NCBI GenBank assembly: GCA_051453625.1
Contig: JBOZIK010000001.1
Coordinates: forward strand, 294,904,953 to 294,968,952
DNA length: 64,000 nt
DNA from: Welwitschia mirabilis
Lineage: Eukaryota; Gnetophyta; Gnetopsida; Welwitschiales
Direction of reading: 5' to 3'
Numbering within the stretch: position 1 is the first letter of the stretch; every line of letters begins with the position of its first letter. Positions 34,130 through 45,734 of the stretch are shown piece by piece. The notes under the pieces were generated by a model that saw nothing but the letters and a program-made list of their open reading frames with translations, was not told where the DNA came from and made no database searches. A program made the translations under genes and the position numbers.

Positions 34130-35432
34130 GCTAACTCTTTTAAATCTAATGTAGTTTTTGAAAACTTTGGTTTTGTCAATATAATTGAGTACACACCTTA
34201 AGATGAGATATGGATTTTTGACATGAGTGCAAATTGACATATGACTTATGGCATGATTATTTTGATACCTTTATTGAAGTACCACATCATGTATATTTGG
34301 TAGATAGAGCATCAATTTCATGAAAGGGTATGATTTAGTTACCTTTGACTTGACATCACTCTCTTCATAAATCATCTTGCATGTTCTATACATGCCTTTA
34401 TTGAGGTTATATCTTCTCTTTCTTTTAATATTATTGAGAGAAGATTGCTCAATCTCCATGATGAAGCACTTCATAGACATTTATAATGGGAATAATTAGT
34501 TGGTTATGAAATGCTATATGAATGGGTAGATTGTTTGTATTTAAGAATGTATCATAATAAATGAAATAGCCTATATAGTTTCTCAGGATGATATTTATCC
34601 ATTATTGCTATGCGTGATTGATTAAAACATTTCATGTTACAAACTTTGAACACCATGCATGAGAATGGTCATTATTTTCTTCCAACCAGAGATTTTCCTT
34701 CATATAAATCATGAATTATGATTAAATCAATAAGATAAAGGTTTATACCAAGTAAGTGGCATGTAGATCATAAGCTTTTACTTACACATAGTGATTTATG
34801 TATCCTAATGCTAATTCCCATACGCTAAATATTTCAATACTTCATCTCATTTACTGATGGTTATACATGAATGGCTTGAGTGTATTTTATCAAGGTAAAA
34901 TATCAAGCTTTATATATCTTTAAGAACTTCAAAAATAAGCTATAANNNNNNNNNNTAGGTTAATTACAAGATTAAAGGATGTCACTTCAATAGTGGTGAT
35001 GAATATACATCTATCAAGTTCAAGGATTTTCTTACTTCACAAGGAATTCATTACTTAAAGACCTACCCTGGGATGCCATAGTATAATGGAATTATAAAGC
35101 AATTTGATTGCACCATTATATATATGGCACATTTCATAATGTATTTAGTGGCTATAAAACCTATCTTTGGGATGAGTTAGTGAACAAAATGCTACATTCT
35201 AATAGCCATATTGGTTGTTATACAAAAAAGGAAGTATTTCTAGCTTAAAAACGTTATTGGTTTAAGTCAAATTTATACCATCTTCATGTATTTAGTTGCA
35301 AGTACTATGTTTACATCCCAAGTAAACATCGTGATAAATTCGAATCATATGCTTCCCTTGGTATTTTTGGGGAGTACCCAATTGATTAGAAGAGCTATCG
35401 AGTATATCTCTAATAATTATTAGTTTGATCAC
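34130..35432 (+). pseudogene. Copia copy 1 protease and integrase
   Basis: IWIFDMSAN, stop, HMTYGM (about 34207-34255) is the copia protease active-site block W-x-x-D-S-G-A-S-x-H-M, with DSGAS now DMSAN. KWHVDHKLLLTHSDLCILM near 34757-34815 and FTDGYT plus VYFIKVKYQALYIFKNFKNK (about 34850-34940) are the integrase core start. FKDFLTSQGIHYLKTYPGMP (about 35020-35080) is the second half. SYASLGIFGEYPID and SYRVYL near 35345-35410 are the integrase end. Ten N lie at 34946-34955. The coding sequence stops at the Athila insertion and continues at 45986. Confidence 0.85.
35428..35432. repeat. Target site duplication ATCAC, left copy
   Basis: atcac directly precedes the left Athila-like LTR. The same five bases follow the right LTR at 45986-45990. 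Copia copy 2 has the related uninterrupted sequence near 48625-48640. Confidence 0.8.
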
Positions 35433-36514
35433 TATTTTATAGTGAATTTATGCAATCTGGAAATCCTTTAGATATAGATGTAAATCATGTAAATTGCAGA
35501 AAATACACTCTAGTATAGATGGAATTTCACTTAAATGTCATAATATAATGAAGGCACTAGGCCTAGAGTTAGAGAATTTATTTTTCCAGTGTATTTTAGT
35601 TCTTTTGTCTTTATAAAAATTAAAAAGAAAAAACACAAGTAAATTCAATGCTTAAATATAAATGAAATGCCAGTGAATGGAAATGTGAATGCAAAAGTAA
35701 ATGAAAATGGGAATAGAAATGGAAATGAAAATAGATCCTACTTAGATCCTAGTATTTCTATCACAAAGAGTACTTCTCTAAAACTTATATCAAGTAATAA
35801 GAGTGTCTACTAGTTCNNNNNNNNNNNNNNNNNNNNNNNNNNNNNNNNNNNNNNNNNNNNNNNNNNNNNNNNNNNNNNNNNNNNNNNNNNNNNNNNNNNN
35901 NNNNNNNNNNNNNNNNNNNNNNNNNNNNNNNNNNNNNNNNNNNNNNNNNNNNNNNNNNNNNNNNNNNNNNNNNNNNNNNNNNNNNNNNNNNNNNNNNNNN
36001 NNNNNNNNNNNNNNNNNNNNNNNNNNNNNNNNNNNNNNNNNNNNNNNNNNNNNNNNNNNNNNNNNNNNNNNNNNNNNNNNNNNNNNNNNNNNNNNNNNNN
36101 NNNNNNNNNNNNNNNNNNNNNNNNNNNNNNNNNNNNNNNNNNNNNNNNNNNNNNNNNNNNNNNNNNNNNNNNNNNNNNNNNNNNNNNNNNNNNNNNNNNN
36201 NNNNNNNNNNNNNNNNNNNNNNNNNNNNNNNNNNNNNNNNNNNNNNNNNNNNNNNNNNNNNNNNNNNNNNNNNNNNNNNNNNNNNNACTAGTTCTTAATC
36301 AATATAAACTATGAGATTTATTCAAGTAGAACATGAAATGCACTATGAAAAGAAAGAAAGAAGTGATGCAAATATATTCTATTTAAGCTCATTCCACTAT
36401 GAGATTTATCCAAGTAGAACATGAAATGCAATATGAAAAGAAAGAAAGAAGTAATGCAACTTAAGTATATGAAAAGAAAGAAAGAAAGAAGTAATGCAAT
36501 ATAGAACAAAGACA
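35433..36514 (-). repeat. Athila-like 3' LTR, truncated and rearranged
   Basis: The first about 380 bases align closely with the start of the LTR at 44464 (for example gaatttatgcaat-tggaaat near 35443 and 44475). After the N-run it contains duplicated copies of an ctatgagattta...atgaaaagaaagaaagaagtaatgcaa segment (36309-36395, 36396-36465, 36468-36508). It then stops short: the rest of the LTR, including the TATA region seen at 45356, is missing. Sequence from 36515 onwards is pol. Confidence 0.75.
35817..36286. other. Assembly gap (470 N), probably artefactual
   Basis: actagttc ends the left flank (35809-35816) and starts the right flank (36287-36294). The other LTR reads tctactagttcttaatcaat without interruption at 44850-44869. 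Confidence 0.8.
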
Positions 36515-38021
36515 ATGGACCATCATGACAACTTAAGTAGTTTCTATATTGCATAATTTGATCTTTGCAACATCTATAAAGATGCAGATCATTCCACTCA
36601 TAGTCACTAATCCTATGGAGAAAATTTTCCATTGATTATGATTCCAATGCTATGGACTTTTCATAGTCACTATCTAATTTATGATATCAGCATACCAAGG
36701 AGTGAGGTAAGAAGAAGAGATAGCATACAATTGTTTAATTGCAAAGAGTTGCTCATCAGGAAAGGTTCACATTAATAGGAGTTTCATCAATGGAGTAAGT
36801 AAGTTGAGAAAGATGGTCAGCTAATATTATGTTTTCTAGCCTTATCGATGATGGTAAGATTAAATTATTGCATTAAAAGAATCCATCTAATAAGTTTGGC
36901 ACTTGAACCTTTTTTAGTCATGAGATAGCAAATAATTGCATAGTTTATATAAACATTGATGTGAAAACTAAGAAGATACTGTTAAAGATGGTCTAAGTAA
37001 AAAATGATAGCAAGAATTTCTCTCTCAATGGTAGTGTAGTTCGATTAGAAACTTATCAAATTTTTGCTAAGGTAAGATATGACTTTGAAACCATTCTCAT
37101 ATTTTTAACCAAAACCCCCCTACAGAAATGTTGCTTGCATTACACATAAGTTCAAAATATTTATTCCAATTAAGACCCATGACCATAGGTTCAGAAGAGA
37201 TATTTCCCTTAATAGTTTCAAAAGCAAGTTGGTAAGAATTGGTCCACTCCAATTTAACATCTTTTTCAATAAGGAGTGAAGAGGTTTATAAGTTTTAGCA
37301 TAGTCATAGATGAATCGATAATAAAAATCGGCATGTCCAAGGAAAGATCTAACTTGTTTAACATTTATTAGAGGATTAAGGTCTTTAATGATGTTTACTT
37401 TTTTGGGGTCTATCCTAATCTCTTTTGAAATGTGATAACCTAAAATAATTCCATGTTAGACAAGAAAGGAACTCTTTTCCTAGCTCAAGTATAAACCACT
37501 ACCAATACATTGATTAAGAACTTTTTCTAACCTCATTACAGTTTATTTAAAAGTATCACCAAAGATGGAGAATTCATCCATAAATATTTTAATAGAATCC
37601 TCTATCATGTTAGAAACAATCCCTATCATAGCTCATTAAAAGGTTTTAGGGGCATTGCAAAGTCCAAAATGAATTCATATAAAAGCAAAGATTCCAAAGG
37701 GTGAGGTACAAGTTATTTTAGCTTGATCTTCACTTGCTATATAAATTTGATTATAGCCACTATATCCATCAAAAAAATAGTAGTAGACATGACCTTAAAT
37801 TCTATCAAGTACTTGATCAAGAAATGGTAAAGGGTAATGATCCTTTTTAGTGACCTCATTAAGTTTTTTAAAATTAATGTACATTTTCCATTCACACACA
37901 CCCCCCTCGTCCCCCCTCCTCCTCTTCTTAGAATAATCCACTCACTATTGGATATGGCATATATGATTCTAGCTCCATAATTTTAATAATTTCATCTTTA
38001 ATGATTTTTTTAAGGGTTTGG
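36515..38021 (-). pseudogene. Extra Athila-like RT/RNase H fragment
   Basis: This block aligns with 39660-41201 of the same element on the same strand, from the RT start through RNase H to the integrase zinc region. The catalytic site reads FMDEFS near 37568-37584 (FMDDFS in the family). It lies between the main pol and the truncated LTR, where no pol should be. It may come from a second element fused by unequal recombination, or from mis-joined contigs, since an exactly 100-base N-run (unknown size) follows. Confidence 0.78.
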
Positions 38022-38121
38022 NNNNNNNNNNNNNNNNNNNNNNNNNNNNNNNNNNNNNNNNNNNNNNNNNNNNNNNNNNNNNNNNNNNNNNNNNNNNNNN
38101 NNNNNNNNNNNNNNNNNNNNN
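38022..38121. other. Assembly gap (100 N, probably nominal length)
   Basis: Exactly 100 N, the usual placeholder for a gap of unknown size. It separates the extra RT fragment from the main element, so the join is uncertain. Confidence 0.9.
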
Positions 38122-38559
38122 AACATATATTGAAAGATATAATATGAACGAGCATGGTAGTTTATTTTCTTTTCTTTTCTTCTCCTCTCTATTTTTTTTT
38201 TCTTTTTTTTTTTTTGAGATGAAGTATCATTCTAATGATCAAGTACTTGTAAGGATAAAATGAAGAAATGAGATGAGTGACAAAATAAAATCCTATAAAA
38301 AAAATAGCTAATTACTTACATTATTGAAAGACAACAAAAGAATCAAGGCATCTTCCTTCTAAATAAATTTCATAGACATACGAATGTCTAAAAATTGTAT
38401 TAAGCCAATTTTTATTATTGTAAATGCCTAAAGTAAAATATTACTTATCATGGAGATTTTATGAGTAAATACAGATGTCAAGTTAAAGATGTTCAAGTGA
38501 TAACATGATGTTAACTAAGGAAATGAGTTAAGAAAGAATTTAAATAATGGAAAAAGAAA
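38122..38559 (-). other. Athila-like post-pol stretch with a purine-rich tract
   Basis: Between the integrase end and the next element piece there is a strong pyrimidine run at 38160-38216 on the plus strand, purine-rich in the sense of the element. The rest is AT-rich without coding signal. Athila elements often have a non-coding or env-like segment here. I see no env-like frame. Confidence 0.5.
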
Positions 38560-39800
38560 GGTCCTCCTCTTGAAGAGGGGCTTCCAAAACAAGTGCTTCT
38601 ATTATGTTCAAGGTTTCATCAGAGAATGACTCATAAAGTTTTAACCTTTGTCCATTAACTTTTTGGATCTCTTTAGTGTTTAGATCGAAAATTTTAACTG
38701 AGCCATTTGAGTGTAATTTTTTGATAAGATAAGGGCCTAATCATTTAAAGGTTAATTTGTTCTGTAGAAGGCGTACTTGTGTGTTATACAATAAGACAAA
38801 ATGGCTAGGTTCAAACTGTTTATAAATAATCTTTTTATCATGTCTATACTCAGCTTGAGTTTTGTGAATAAGTTGACAATGGAGGGCCTGAGTACATTTT
38901 TCATCTAGGTGGTTGAGTTGGGCTAAATGAAATTTGAGATTTTCATTCATGTCAATAAGGTTTAGTTGATGGATGAAATGATAAGAATTATACTAAATAT
39001 CAACTGGTAAAACACATACTTTACCGTACACAAGTTCATAGGGTGAGAAACCTAGGGAGCTACGCCAACTAGTATGAGAAGCCCAAAGAATATCATTAAG
39101 TTTAAAAGAACAAGTTTTCTTATTAACAGAGACTAATTTTTGAAGTATTTTCTTGATCTCTCTATTTGCATTTTCAGTTAGGCCATTGGTTTGAGGATGA
39201 TAAGCACAAGCAAATCTATCTTCAACACTAATGGATGGAAGAAGTTTTTGAAAGAGGTGATTAATGAAATGGGTATCTTGATCACTAATTATAATACATT
39301 GAAATGCAAATCATTGAAAAATATAGGTTCAAACAAAGTTACAAATAGTTCGGACATCATTTTTGATAGTAGAAGAAGCTTCAACCCACTTAGTAACATA
39401 ATTCACAGCTCTAAAATATAATTTTTCTCATGGTAAGGTGGTGAAATTAGGCCCACAAAGTTGATTCTCCAATAATAAAAAGGTTCACATTTAAGTATAG
39501 GTTTGAGGATTATATCATGAGAATGAGTGAGGCTACCATAACATTGTCAAGCATTGCACTTTTAAGAAAAGTCAAATGAATCTTTAAAAAGAGTTAGCTA
39601 ATAGAATCTAGAGTGAAGAATTTTCATGATGGTCTTTTGGACACTAAAGTATCCCCCACAAAATCCACCATGACAAAGTGTTAAAATTTCCAAAGTCTCC
39701 CATTTAGGCACACATTTACACATAATTTGGTCTTTACAATGTTTATAAACATGTGGCTCATTCCACTCATAGTCACCAAACCCATGGAGAAAAGTTTTTC
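38560..39800 (-). pseudogene. Athila-like integrase with C-terminal tail
   Basis: On the minus strand, VNYVTKWVEASSTIKNDV (about 39355-39410) and an ISDQDTHFINHLF block (about 39235-39285) form the integrase core with its D-x-G-x-x-F-like site. YHPQTNGLTENANREIKK follows (39140-39205). FSPYELVYGKVCVLPVDI lies near 38995-39055. The open stretch 38741-38950 continues with MNENLKFHLAQLNHLDEKC and the H-D-K-K-I tail. KIFDLNTKEIQKVNGQRLK near 38640-38700 is the characteristic V-NGQRLK ending of Athila/Tat pol. A few stops remain. Confidence 0.88.
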
Positions 39801-40152
39801 ATTGATTATAGTTCTAATGCTAAGGAGTTTTTATAGTCACTAGATAATTAATGATGTCAGCATATCAAGGAGCGAGGTAAGAAGAAGATATAGTATACAA
39901 GTATTAAATTGGAAAGAGTTACTCATAAGGAAAGGAATCATTAATAGGAGTTTCATCAATGGAGCAAGTAAGTTAAAAAAGATTGTTAGCCATGCTATTA
40001 TGTTTTCTAGCTTTATCAATGATGGCAAGATTAAATTCTTAGATTAAAAGGATCCATCTAATAAGTCTGACACTTGAATCTTTTTTTGTTATGAGATAAC
40101 GGATGGCTACGTGGTTTGTGTAGACATTGATGTGAAAACCAAGAAGATAGTA

Positions 40153-41340
40153 TCAAAGATAATCTAAGCAAAATATGATAGCAAGCATTTCTATCTCAGT
40201 TGTAGTGTAGTTGGATTGAGAACTTGTCAAAGTTTTGCTAAGATAAGATATAACTTTGAATCCATTCTCATATTTTTGATTAAAAACCCCTTCTACAACA
40301 ATGTTACTTGCATCACATATAAGTTCAAAGTCCTTATTCCAATTCGGACCTGTGATAATAGGTTTGAAAGAGATTTTATCCTTAAGAGTTTTAAAAGCTA
40401 GTTGGCAAGAATCAGACCACTCAAATTTGACATCCTTTTCAAGTAAAGAGTGGAGAGGTTTACAATTTTTGGCATAGTCATGGATGAATTGCCGGTAGAA
40501 ACTGGCATGTCCAAGAAAAGATATAACTTGTTTGATATTTGTTGGATGATTAAGATTTTTAATGATATCTACTTTTGTGAGGTCCATCTTAATCCCTTCC
40601 TCTAAAATGTGATGACCTAAAAAAATTCCATGTTGAACAAGGAAGAAACTCTTTTCCCAACTCAAGTGTAATCCACTTTCAATACATCTATTAAGGGCTT
40701 TTTCTAATCTTAGCACAATTTGTTCAAAAGTATCACCAAATATGGAGAAACCATCCATAAAGATTTTTATAGAGTCTTCTATCATATTAGAGAATATTCC
40801 CATCATAGCTCGTTGAAAAGAGCTCATTGGAAAGTTCTAGGGGCATTGCAAAGTCCAAATGACATTTGTTTCAAAGAAAAGGTTCCAAAGGGAGATGTAA
40901 AGTTGGTTTTATCTTGGTCTTCACTTACTATGAAAATTTGATTATAGCCACTATAACCATTAAGAAAATAATAATAAGCATGTCCTTAAATTTTATCAAT
41001 AACTTAATTAAGAAAAGGTAAAGAACAATGATTCTTTTTAGTGACCTTATTGAGTTTTTTAAAGTTGATGCACATTCTCCATTTTCCTACTTTCTTGGTA
41101 CTACTATTAAAGGACTAACTCACTTACTATCTGCTATGGCATAAATAATTCTAGCATCCATAAGTTTAATAATTTTATCTTTAACAATTTGTTCAAGGGC
41201 TGGATTTAGTATTCTTTGGGGTTGCCTAATAGGTTTGGCATTTTGTTCAAAATAGATTTTATGTTGAACTATGAAAAGAGGAATGGCATCTAAGTCTTTA
41301 TGCATTCAAGTAAAGGCATTTTTCTTTGATTCTAAGAGTG
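40153..41340 (-). pseudogene. Athila-like reverse transcriptase and RNase H
   Basis: The RT N-terminus is open at 41120-41305 and includes IVKDKIIKLMDARIIYAIAD. The 224-codon stretch 40153-40827 holds the rest of RT and the start of RNase H without a stop, the longest preserved coding piece in the window. It includes SIKIFMDGFSIFGDTFEQIV, FLGHASFYRQFIHDYAKNC, FELICDASN and NYTTTEIEMLAI. The catalytic pair reads MDG instead of MDD (40750-40758), so the second Asp is lost by one transition. The palm motifs are typical of Athila. A frameshift near 40828 separates the two open pieces. Confidence 0.9.
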
Positions 41341-41554
41341 AGGTCAAATTCTATTCTTACTAAGGAGTAAAAAGGTCACTAATTATCAGAGGTTTCATTT
41401 GAGTCTTAGACAAAAATAAGTATTTTAGACCTTTGGGTAATTTATTAAGCTCATGAGTATTAAGTTGGACTGTCATCCGATCTGTCATGAGGACAATAGG
41501 TAGGGGACGATACTCTTAAAAAAGTTTTTCTATCAAGTAAAGATGTTGGGTTTG

Positions 41555-42120
41555 TTACTCATCCTTGAAAACTTCCTTCTTAGATTTAAAATAGACTATT
41601 TTAGTTGGGTTATCATACAAAGTTGGCTCATGTAGAAATAAAGTTGGTCTCAAATCATCTTCAACATTGAAATCAGTTCCTATGTCTTTTTTAGTAGCAT
41701 CAAAGACCCTAATGGTAATTTCTTTATTGTCAAAGTGATATCTCATCATTCCAGATCAAGTGTCAATGATACAATGAGCTGTAGCACAAAAGGCCCTTCC
41801 TAGAAGTAGTGAATACCCTCCATCATGCTCTATTTCAATAATGAAAATATTAATGGGATAAAAATATTCCTCAATTTAGATGTCTAAATCTTTGATGATT
41901 CCTAAAGATTTATTAATTAAGGTGTCAACTAGTTCTAGGATAATAGGTGTAGATTCAACTCTGCTTTCTAACCCAAGTCTTTTACATATATGAAGAGGCA
42001 TAATGTTCAGACTTAAACCTATGTTAGTCAAAGCCTTCCTAATTCTTTTGTTTTCCTCTAAGATAACACTAACAATTGCAATCCTAATATCTTTAAATTT
42101 AAGACATTTTTCATCACTAA
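41555..42120 (-). pseudogene. Athila-like aspartic protease
   Basis: The minus-strand reading KALTNIGLSLNIMPLHICKR (about 41985-42040) matches the family block AL-x-D-L-G-[AS]-S-[IV]-N-x-MPL, with the catalytic Asp now Asn. YSLLLGRAFCATAHCIID (about 41770-41822) corresponds to the I-x-LGRPFLATG-x-x-x-ID block. The stretch 41555-41749 is open and runs on toward RT. The protease would cut the gag-pol polyprotein; this copy lacks the catalytic residue. Confidence 0.78.
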
Positions 42121-42189
42121 GTTGAAAAGAGATTGGGTGAGAAAGACTTTATTAGGAATGATATGTTTTTTTTTCTTCTCACTAAGTCC

Positions 42190-43900
42190 TTTCATAACTT
42201 AGAATATTTGGAGTTTTCTTGTAAGAGTTTCCAAAAAGGAAGGTTAATGGCTTTTAGGTATTTGTTAAATGTAGGATTTCTGTTTAATCTATCAACCCAA
42301 GGAATGGATGGTTTCTTTTTTTTGTTTTCTTTTAAATTACATTTGATGAAGGCTTTAGCAGATGATGTAGAAGGAAGATTATAAGAATCTAGGATTTCTA
42401 CATCATCTTCCTCCATTACTTCATATTATTTAGAAGTTGAAACCACATAGGTAGGAGGTGTTGTAATTTTTTCACTTCTTTTTACAATTTTTAAGTCTCT
42501 TCTAATTTCATTTAGGTTGGGCATTAGTTGAAAAGCAAGAGACCCTTATGGTCTTTGATTGGTAAGCATTATTTGTTAAAGCACATTCACTAGGTTCTCA
42601 ATGTTTTTATTGGTTTTCTCTTGCACCTTTCTCATTTCCTCAATGTATTCTTTAAGGGGGTCATTCAGATTTTGTTGAGAATTTGGTTGAAAGTTAGAAA
42701 TCTTAAATCTATTCTCAAATGATTTCTATTGGGGTTACCTAATTGGTCTTTCTTGAAATGGTGATTAACTCTTAAAGTTAGGAGTTCTTTGGTTGAAAGT
42801 GCATACTTCCTCAAACATTCTTTCTTTGCAACTTGATAATAAGGGACATTCTTTTGTTGAGTGGAAATCTTCTTTAGAAAGTTCATAATTAGAAGTTAAG
42901 GATTTATTCTTAACAATCTTTGCGTTAACTATCATTTGAGTATACTTCTATAAAGTCGTAGTGAAATCTTTCATTAAATTAGTTAAATCCTTTCCTTCTT
43001 CTTCCTTGTCATGTTTTACCTCTTTTAGGTCTTTCAAAATTTATCCTATAGTACAATTTTCCTTAGTGGGCTTAGGTTAAGTTTGACTGGTTTTCACTAA
43101 ATTCTCTAGCACACTCCAAGCATCATCTAATCTTAAGTTTAACAAATTACTTCCATAAAAAAAGTCTATAAGTTATTTGATTGAAGCATTTAGTCCACTA
43201 CAAAAATAATCTACTAGTTCTTCCTTACGAAATTCATCAATAGGATTGAAATAACTAGCAATTATAAAATGTTCATAATTAGTTACATAATCTTTATAAA
43301 ATTATTATTGGAAGTTGGTTACTTCTTTTCTTCTTCTCCTCATAGTACTTTCACTTAAAAATCTTTTAATGAAAACTTCTTGCACTTAACTCCATGATTT
43401 AAGACTTTTATGTGGGATGGTTTTGAGCCAAATTTTTGCCCTTCCTCTAAGGGTAACTAGAAAAATAATTATGTATGTATGATCACTAAGACATTTTTTT
43501 CCATTTTTAGATGTAAGAACAAGTTGCTTTATGTTGGTTAGATGTTGTAAAGGAACTTCTTTTATTCCCCTGAAAAGGTTGGCTATGCATTTAAATTTCT
43601 TAACTCTATATCGTCTCTAGTAGGTAAATCAAAAATATTTTGAATTTCACATTTCTATTAGCAATTAAATCCCTAAGAGTAATGTTTGCATTTGAAGAAG
43701 AAGTTCCTATTACGATTGGAGCGTTAGCTACTTGCTTTTGTTTTTGTAATGCTTTTGAAACATTCGACATTTTTGAAGAAACAATACAATTACCATTTAC
43801 ACTATACTTTTCTTTTGTAAAATCAAATTCTAAAACTATAAAAGTAGAAAAAATTTCTTCTTTAATTCTAGGAGTTTGCGTACTTGGGGTGTGCATACCT
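42190..43900 (-). pseudogene. Athila-like gag
   Basis: Open pieces are 43606-43896 (N-terminal, Ser/Asn-rich), 42665-42886 and 42192-42416. Between them the minus-strand translation (about 43020-43460) shows LRGRAKIWLKTIPHKS, FIKRFLSESTMRRRRKEVTN and LDDAWSVLENLVKTSQ. These are the helices of the Retrotrans_gag domain, R-[GD]-x-A-x-x-WL through to the E-A-[YW]-x-x-[LI]-E segment. The C-terminal piece 42192-42416 ends with IPWVDRLNRNPTFNKYLKAI, the segment that normally precedes the protease in Athila elements. Frameshifts join these pieces. Confidence 0.78.
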
Positions 43901-43979
43901 AAATTTAATTTGAAGTCGATTAATCTTTCTTTGATATTTTCTTTAATAAGGTTTCATTCTCTCTGATATTTCATCTTTT

Positions 43980-44441
43980 TACTAGTATTCATCATATCCC
44001 TGCATGCTCAAACAACTAACAGAATGGAGAAATTAAAAATAATAGATCATCATCCATCTGATCATGGGAATGACAAGTAGGATGATGATCATATTAAATG
44101 AAAAATCTAAAATTACTAAAACTCAGAAAAAACAACAGACTGTCATTCGGGTATGTTGTGTGGATGACAAAAAGGACAATAGGAGATATATTTTATAGAA
44201 AAAAACATGTAAAGATGCAAAAATATGAAAAAATTTTTAGACTATCATCCTATTAGATCATGGGGACGATAGGTAAGATGATAAGAAAATAAAAAGAAAA
44301 TGCAAAAATTTAATTTATAGAAATAAACCTACTTTAACCTAAGCTAGAAAAAATACAACACTAATTCAAGATAGATAATCTAAACAGAAAGATTCAAGGT
44401 ACTTATCCAATTAGTAATAATCCTCTTAGCTTCTTACGACC
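43980..44441 (-). other. Athila-like 5' leader with three hairpin-like repeats
   Basis: Three segments starting near 44041, 44139 and 44239, about 100 bases apart, each hold an inverted repeat around a [at]tcat[gc]gg-like centre. The first has a perfect 11-bp stem (gatcatcatcc at 44045-44055 with ggatgatgatc at 44080-44090). The position between primer site and gag is where packaging signals lie in retroelements. That role is inference only. Confidence 0.55.
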
Positions 44442-44460
44442 TTCCTCGACAATGGCATCA
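44442..44460 (-). other. Athila-like primer binding site (tRNA-Asp), decayed
   Basis: The minus strand reads tgatgccattgtcgaggaa, against the family sequence TGGCGCCGTTGCCGGGGA; the differences are transitions. It begins four bases inside the LTR end. A tRNA-Asp primer is typical of Athila/Tat elements. Confidence 0.8.
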
Positions 44461-44884
44461 AAATGTTACAGCATGAATTTATGCAATATGGAAATCCTTT
44501 AGGTAAATCTATGAATCATGTAAATTGTAGAAAATACACTCTAGTATAGATGAGAGTTCATCCAAATTTCATAATCCAATGAAGGCACTAGGCTTGAAGT
44601 TAGAGAATTAATTTTGCCAATGTATTTTAGTTCTTTTGTCTTTATAAAAACTGAAAGGAAATAACACAACTAAATGTAATGCTTAAAGAGAAATGAAATG
44701 CAAGTGGATGGAAATGGGAATGTAAAAGTAAATGAACATGGGAATGTAAAAGTAAATGAAAATGGGAATGAAAATAGATCCTACTTAGATCCTAGTCTTT
44801 CTATCACAAAAACTACTTCTCTATAACTTATATCAAGTAAGAAGAGTGTCTACTAGTTCTTAATCAATATAAACTATGAGATCT

Positions 44885-44984
44885 NNNNNNNNNNNNNNNN
44901 NNNNNNNNNNNNNNNNNNNNNNNNNNNNNNNNNNNNNNNNNNNNNNNNNNNNNNNNNNNNNNNNNNNNNNNNNNNNNNNNNNNN
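44885..44984. other. Assembly gap (100 N, probably nominal length)
   Basis: It sits at the place where the other LTR has the duplicated ctatgagattta...gaaagaaagaag segment (36309-36508). A collapsed tandem repeat is the likely cause. Confidence 0.9.
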
Positions 44985-45355
44985 TATCCAAGTAGAACAT
45001 GAAATGCAATATGAAAAGAAAGAAAGAAGTAATGTAAATATATTCTACTAAATAAGATCAATCTTAATAAAGGTTGCTCTTATGATCTAAGTAAGTCAAA
45101 GCTCATCAATAACTAAGATCAACTGAATCATAAGGGAGATGCACAAAAATGAGATGAAAGAGAAATTTGTATTAATCCAAATGAAATCAGAACAACATCC
45201 ACTTACAAATCAGAATAATAGAACCTCAATGAGAGAGACATAGCCTGACACCAAGGAGACACCTTTCTGAAGCATGGGATAGACCTCGTACCCTTCAAGC
45301 TTTTGTCACAAGTAGCGGGTACAAAATATGAGGTGAAAATGAATGAGGAGAAGGG

Positions 45356-45364
45356 TATTTATAG
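45356..45364 (-). promoter_or_regulatory. TATA box of the Athila-like LTR
   Basis: The minus strand reads ctataaatacccttctcctc. The core ctataaata followed by a pyrimidine-rich stretch is a good plant TATA box. It would start transcription of the element some 30 bases further along the minus strand. Confidence 0.55.
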
Positions 45365-45484
45365 ATTTTCAATTGCGGAATTTGGAGGTAAACCCTAAAG
45401 ATGGGAAATAAAAACCCTAATGACCCACATGATTCGTTTGACCCCATTTACAATGAAATTTATTGCTATAGTGTAAAAATAGTT

Positions 45485-45734
45485 GTCGTCCTATTTATCA
45501 TCCACATAACACAAGAGACGATGTTGCCTTAACAGCTTTGGTAGTGTGTCATGTGCTATCGTCAGCCCCATGGATTGCCTGCACATAGTCCTGATCTCGT
45601 CGTCCTATCTGTTGTCCACATCACATAGGGGATGTCACCACCTTAATAGCATGGGCAGTGTATCATGTGCTGCTTTTGCCACTATAGGCTTCTGTCCATG
45701 TTAGTAGTCTGGTCGTCCTAGGTGTCATGGAGAT
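45485..45734. repeat. Tandem repeat of about 114 bp in the Athila-like LTR, CpG-rich
   Basis: gtcgtcctat begins units at 45485, 45599 and 45712. The first two units share ...catccacat.acacaagagacgatg- and tggcagtgtgtcatgtgct-like segments. The array is clearly less AT-rich than its surroundings and keeps several CG dinucleotides. The N-run 45735-45927 begins inside the third unit, so more units are probably hidden or collapsed. Confidence 0.75.

Noticed and set aside
36318-36632. 104-codon minus-strand frame with LSFFLFIYLSCITSFFLFI
   Set aside because: It is a translation of the gaaagaaag-type repeats in the Athila-like LTR, giving an apparent membrane protein from low-complexity DNA.
37890-37925. 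C-rich run cacacacccccctcgtccccc as a possible regulatory or telomere-like site
   Set aside because: It sits where the sister RT block (41075-41100) has ordinary coding sequence; most likely local expansion or sequencing error near a contig end.
42133-42384. 83-codon plus-strand frame
   Set aside because: Antisense to the Athila-like gag C-terminus (42192-42416).
43640-43966. 108-codon plus-strand frame
   Set aside because: Antisense to the gag N-terminal piece 43606-43896 of the Athila-like element.
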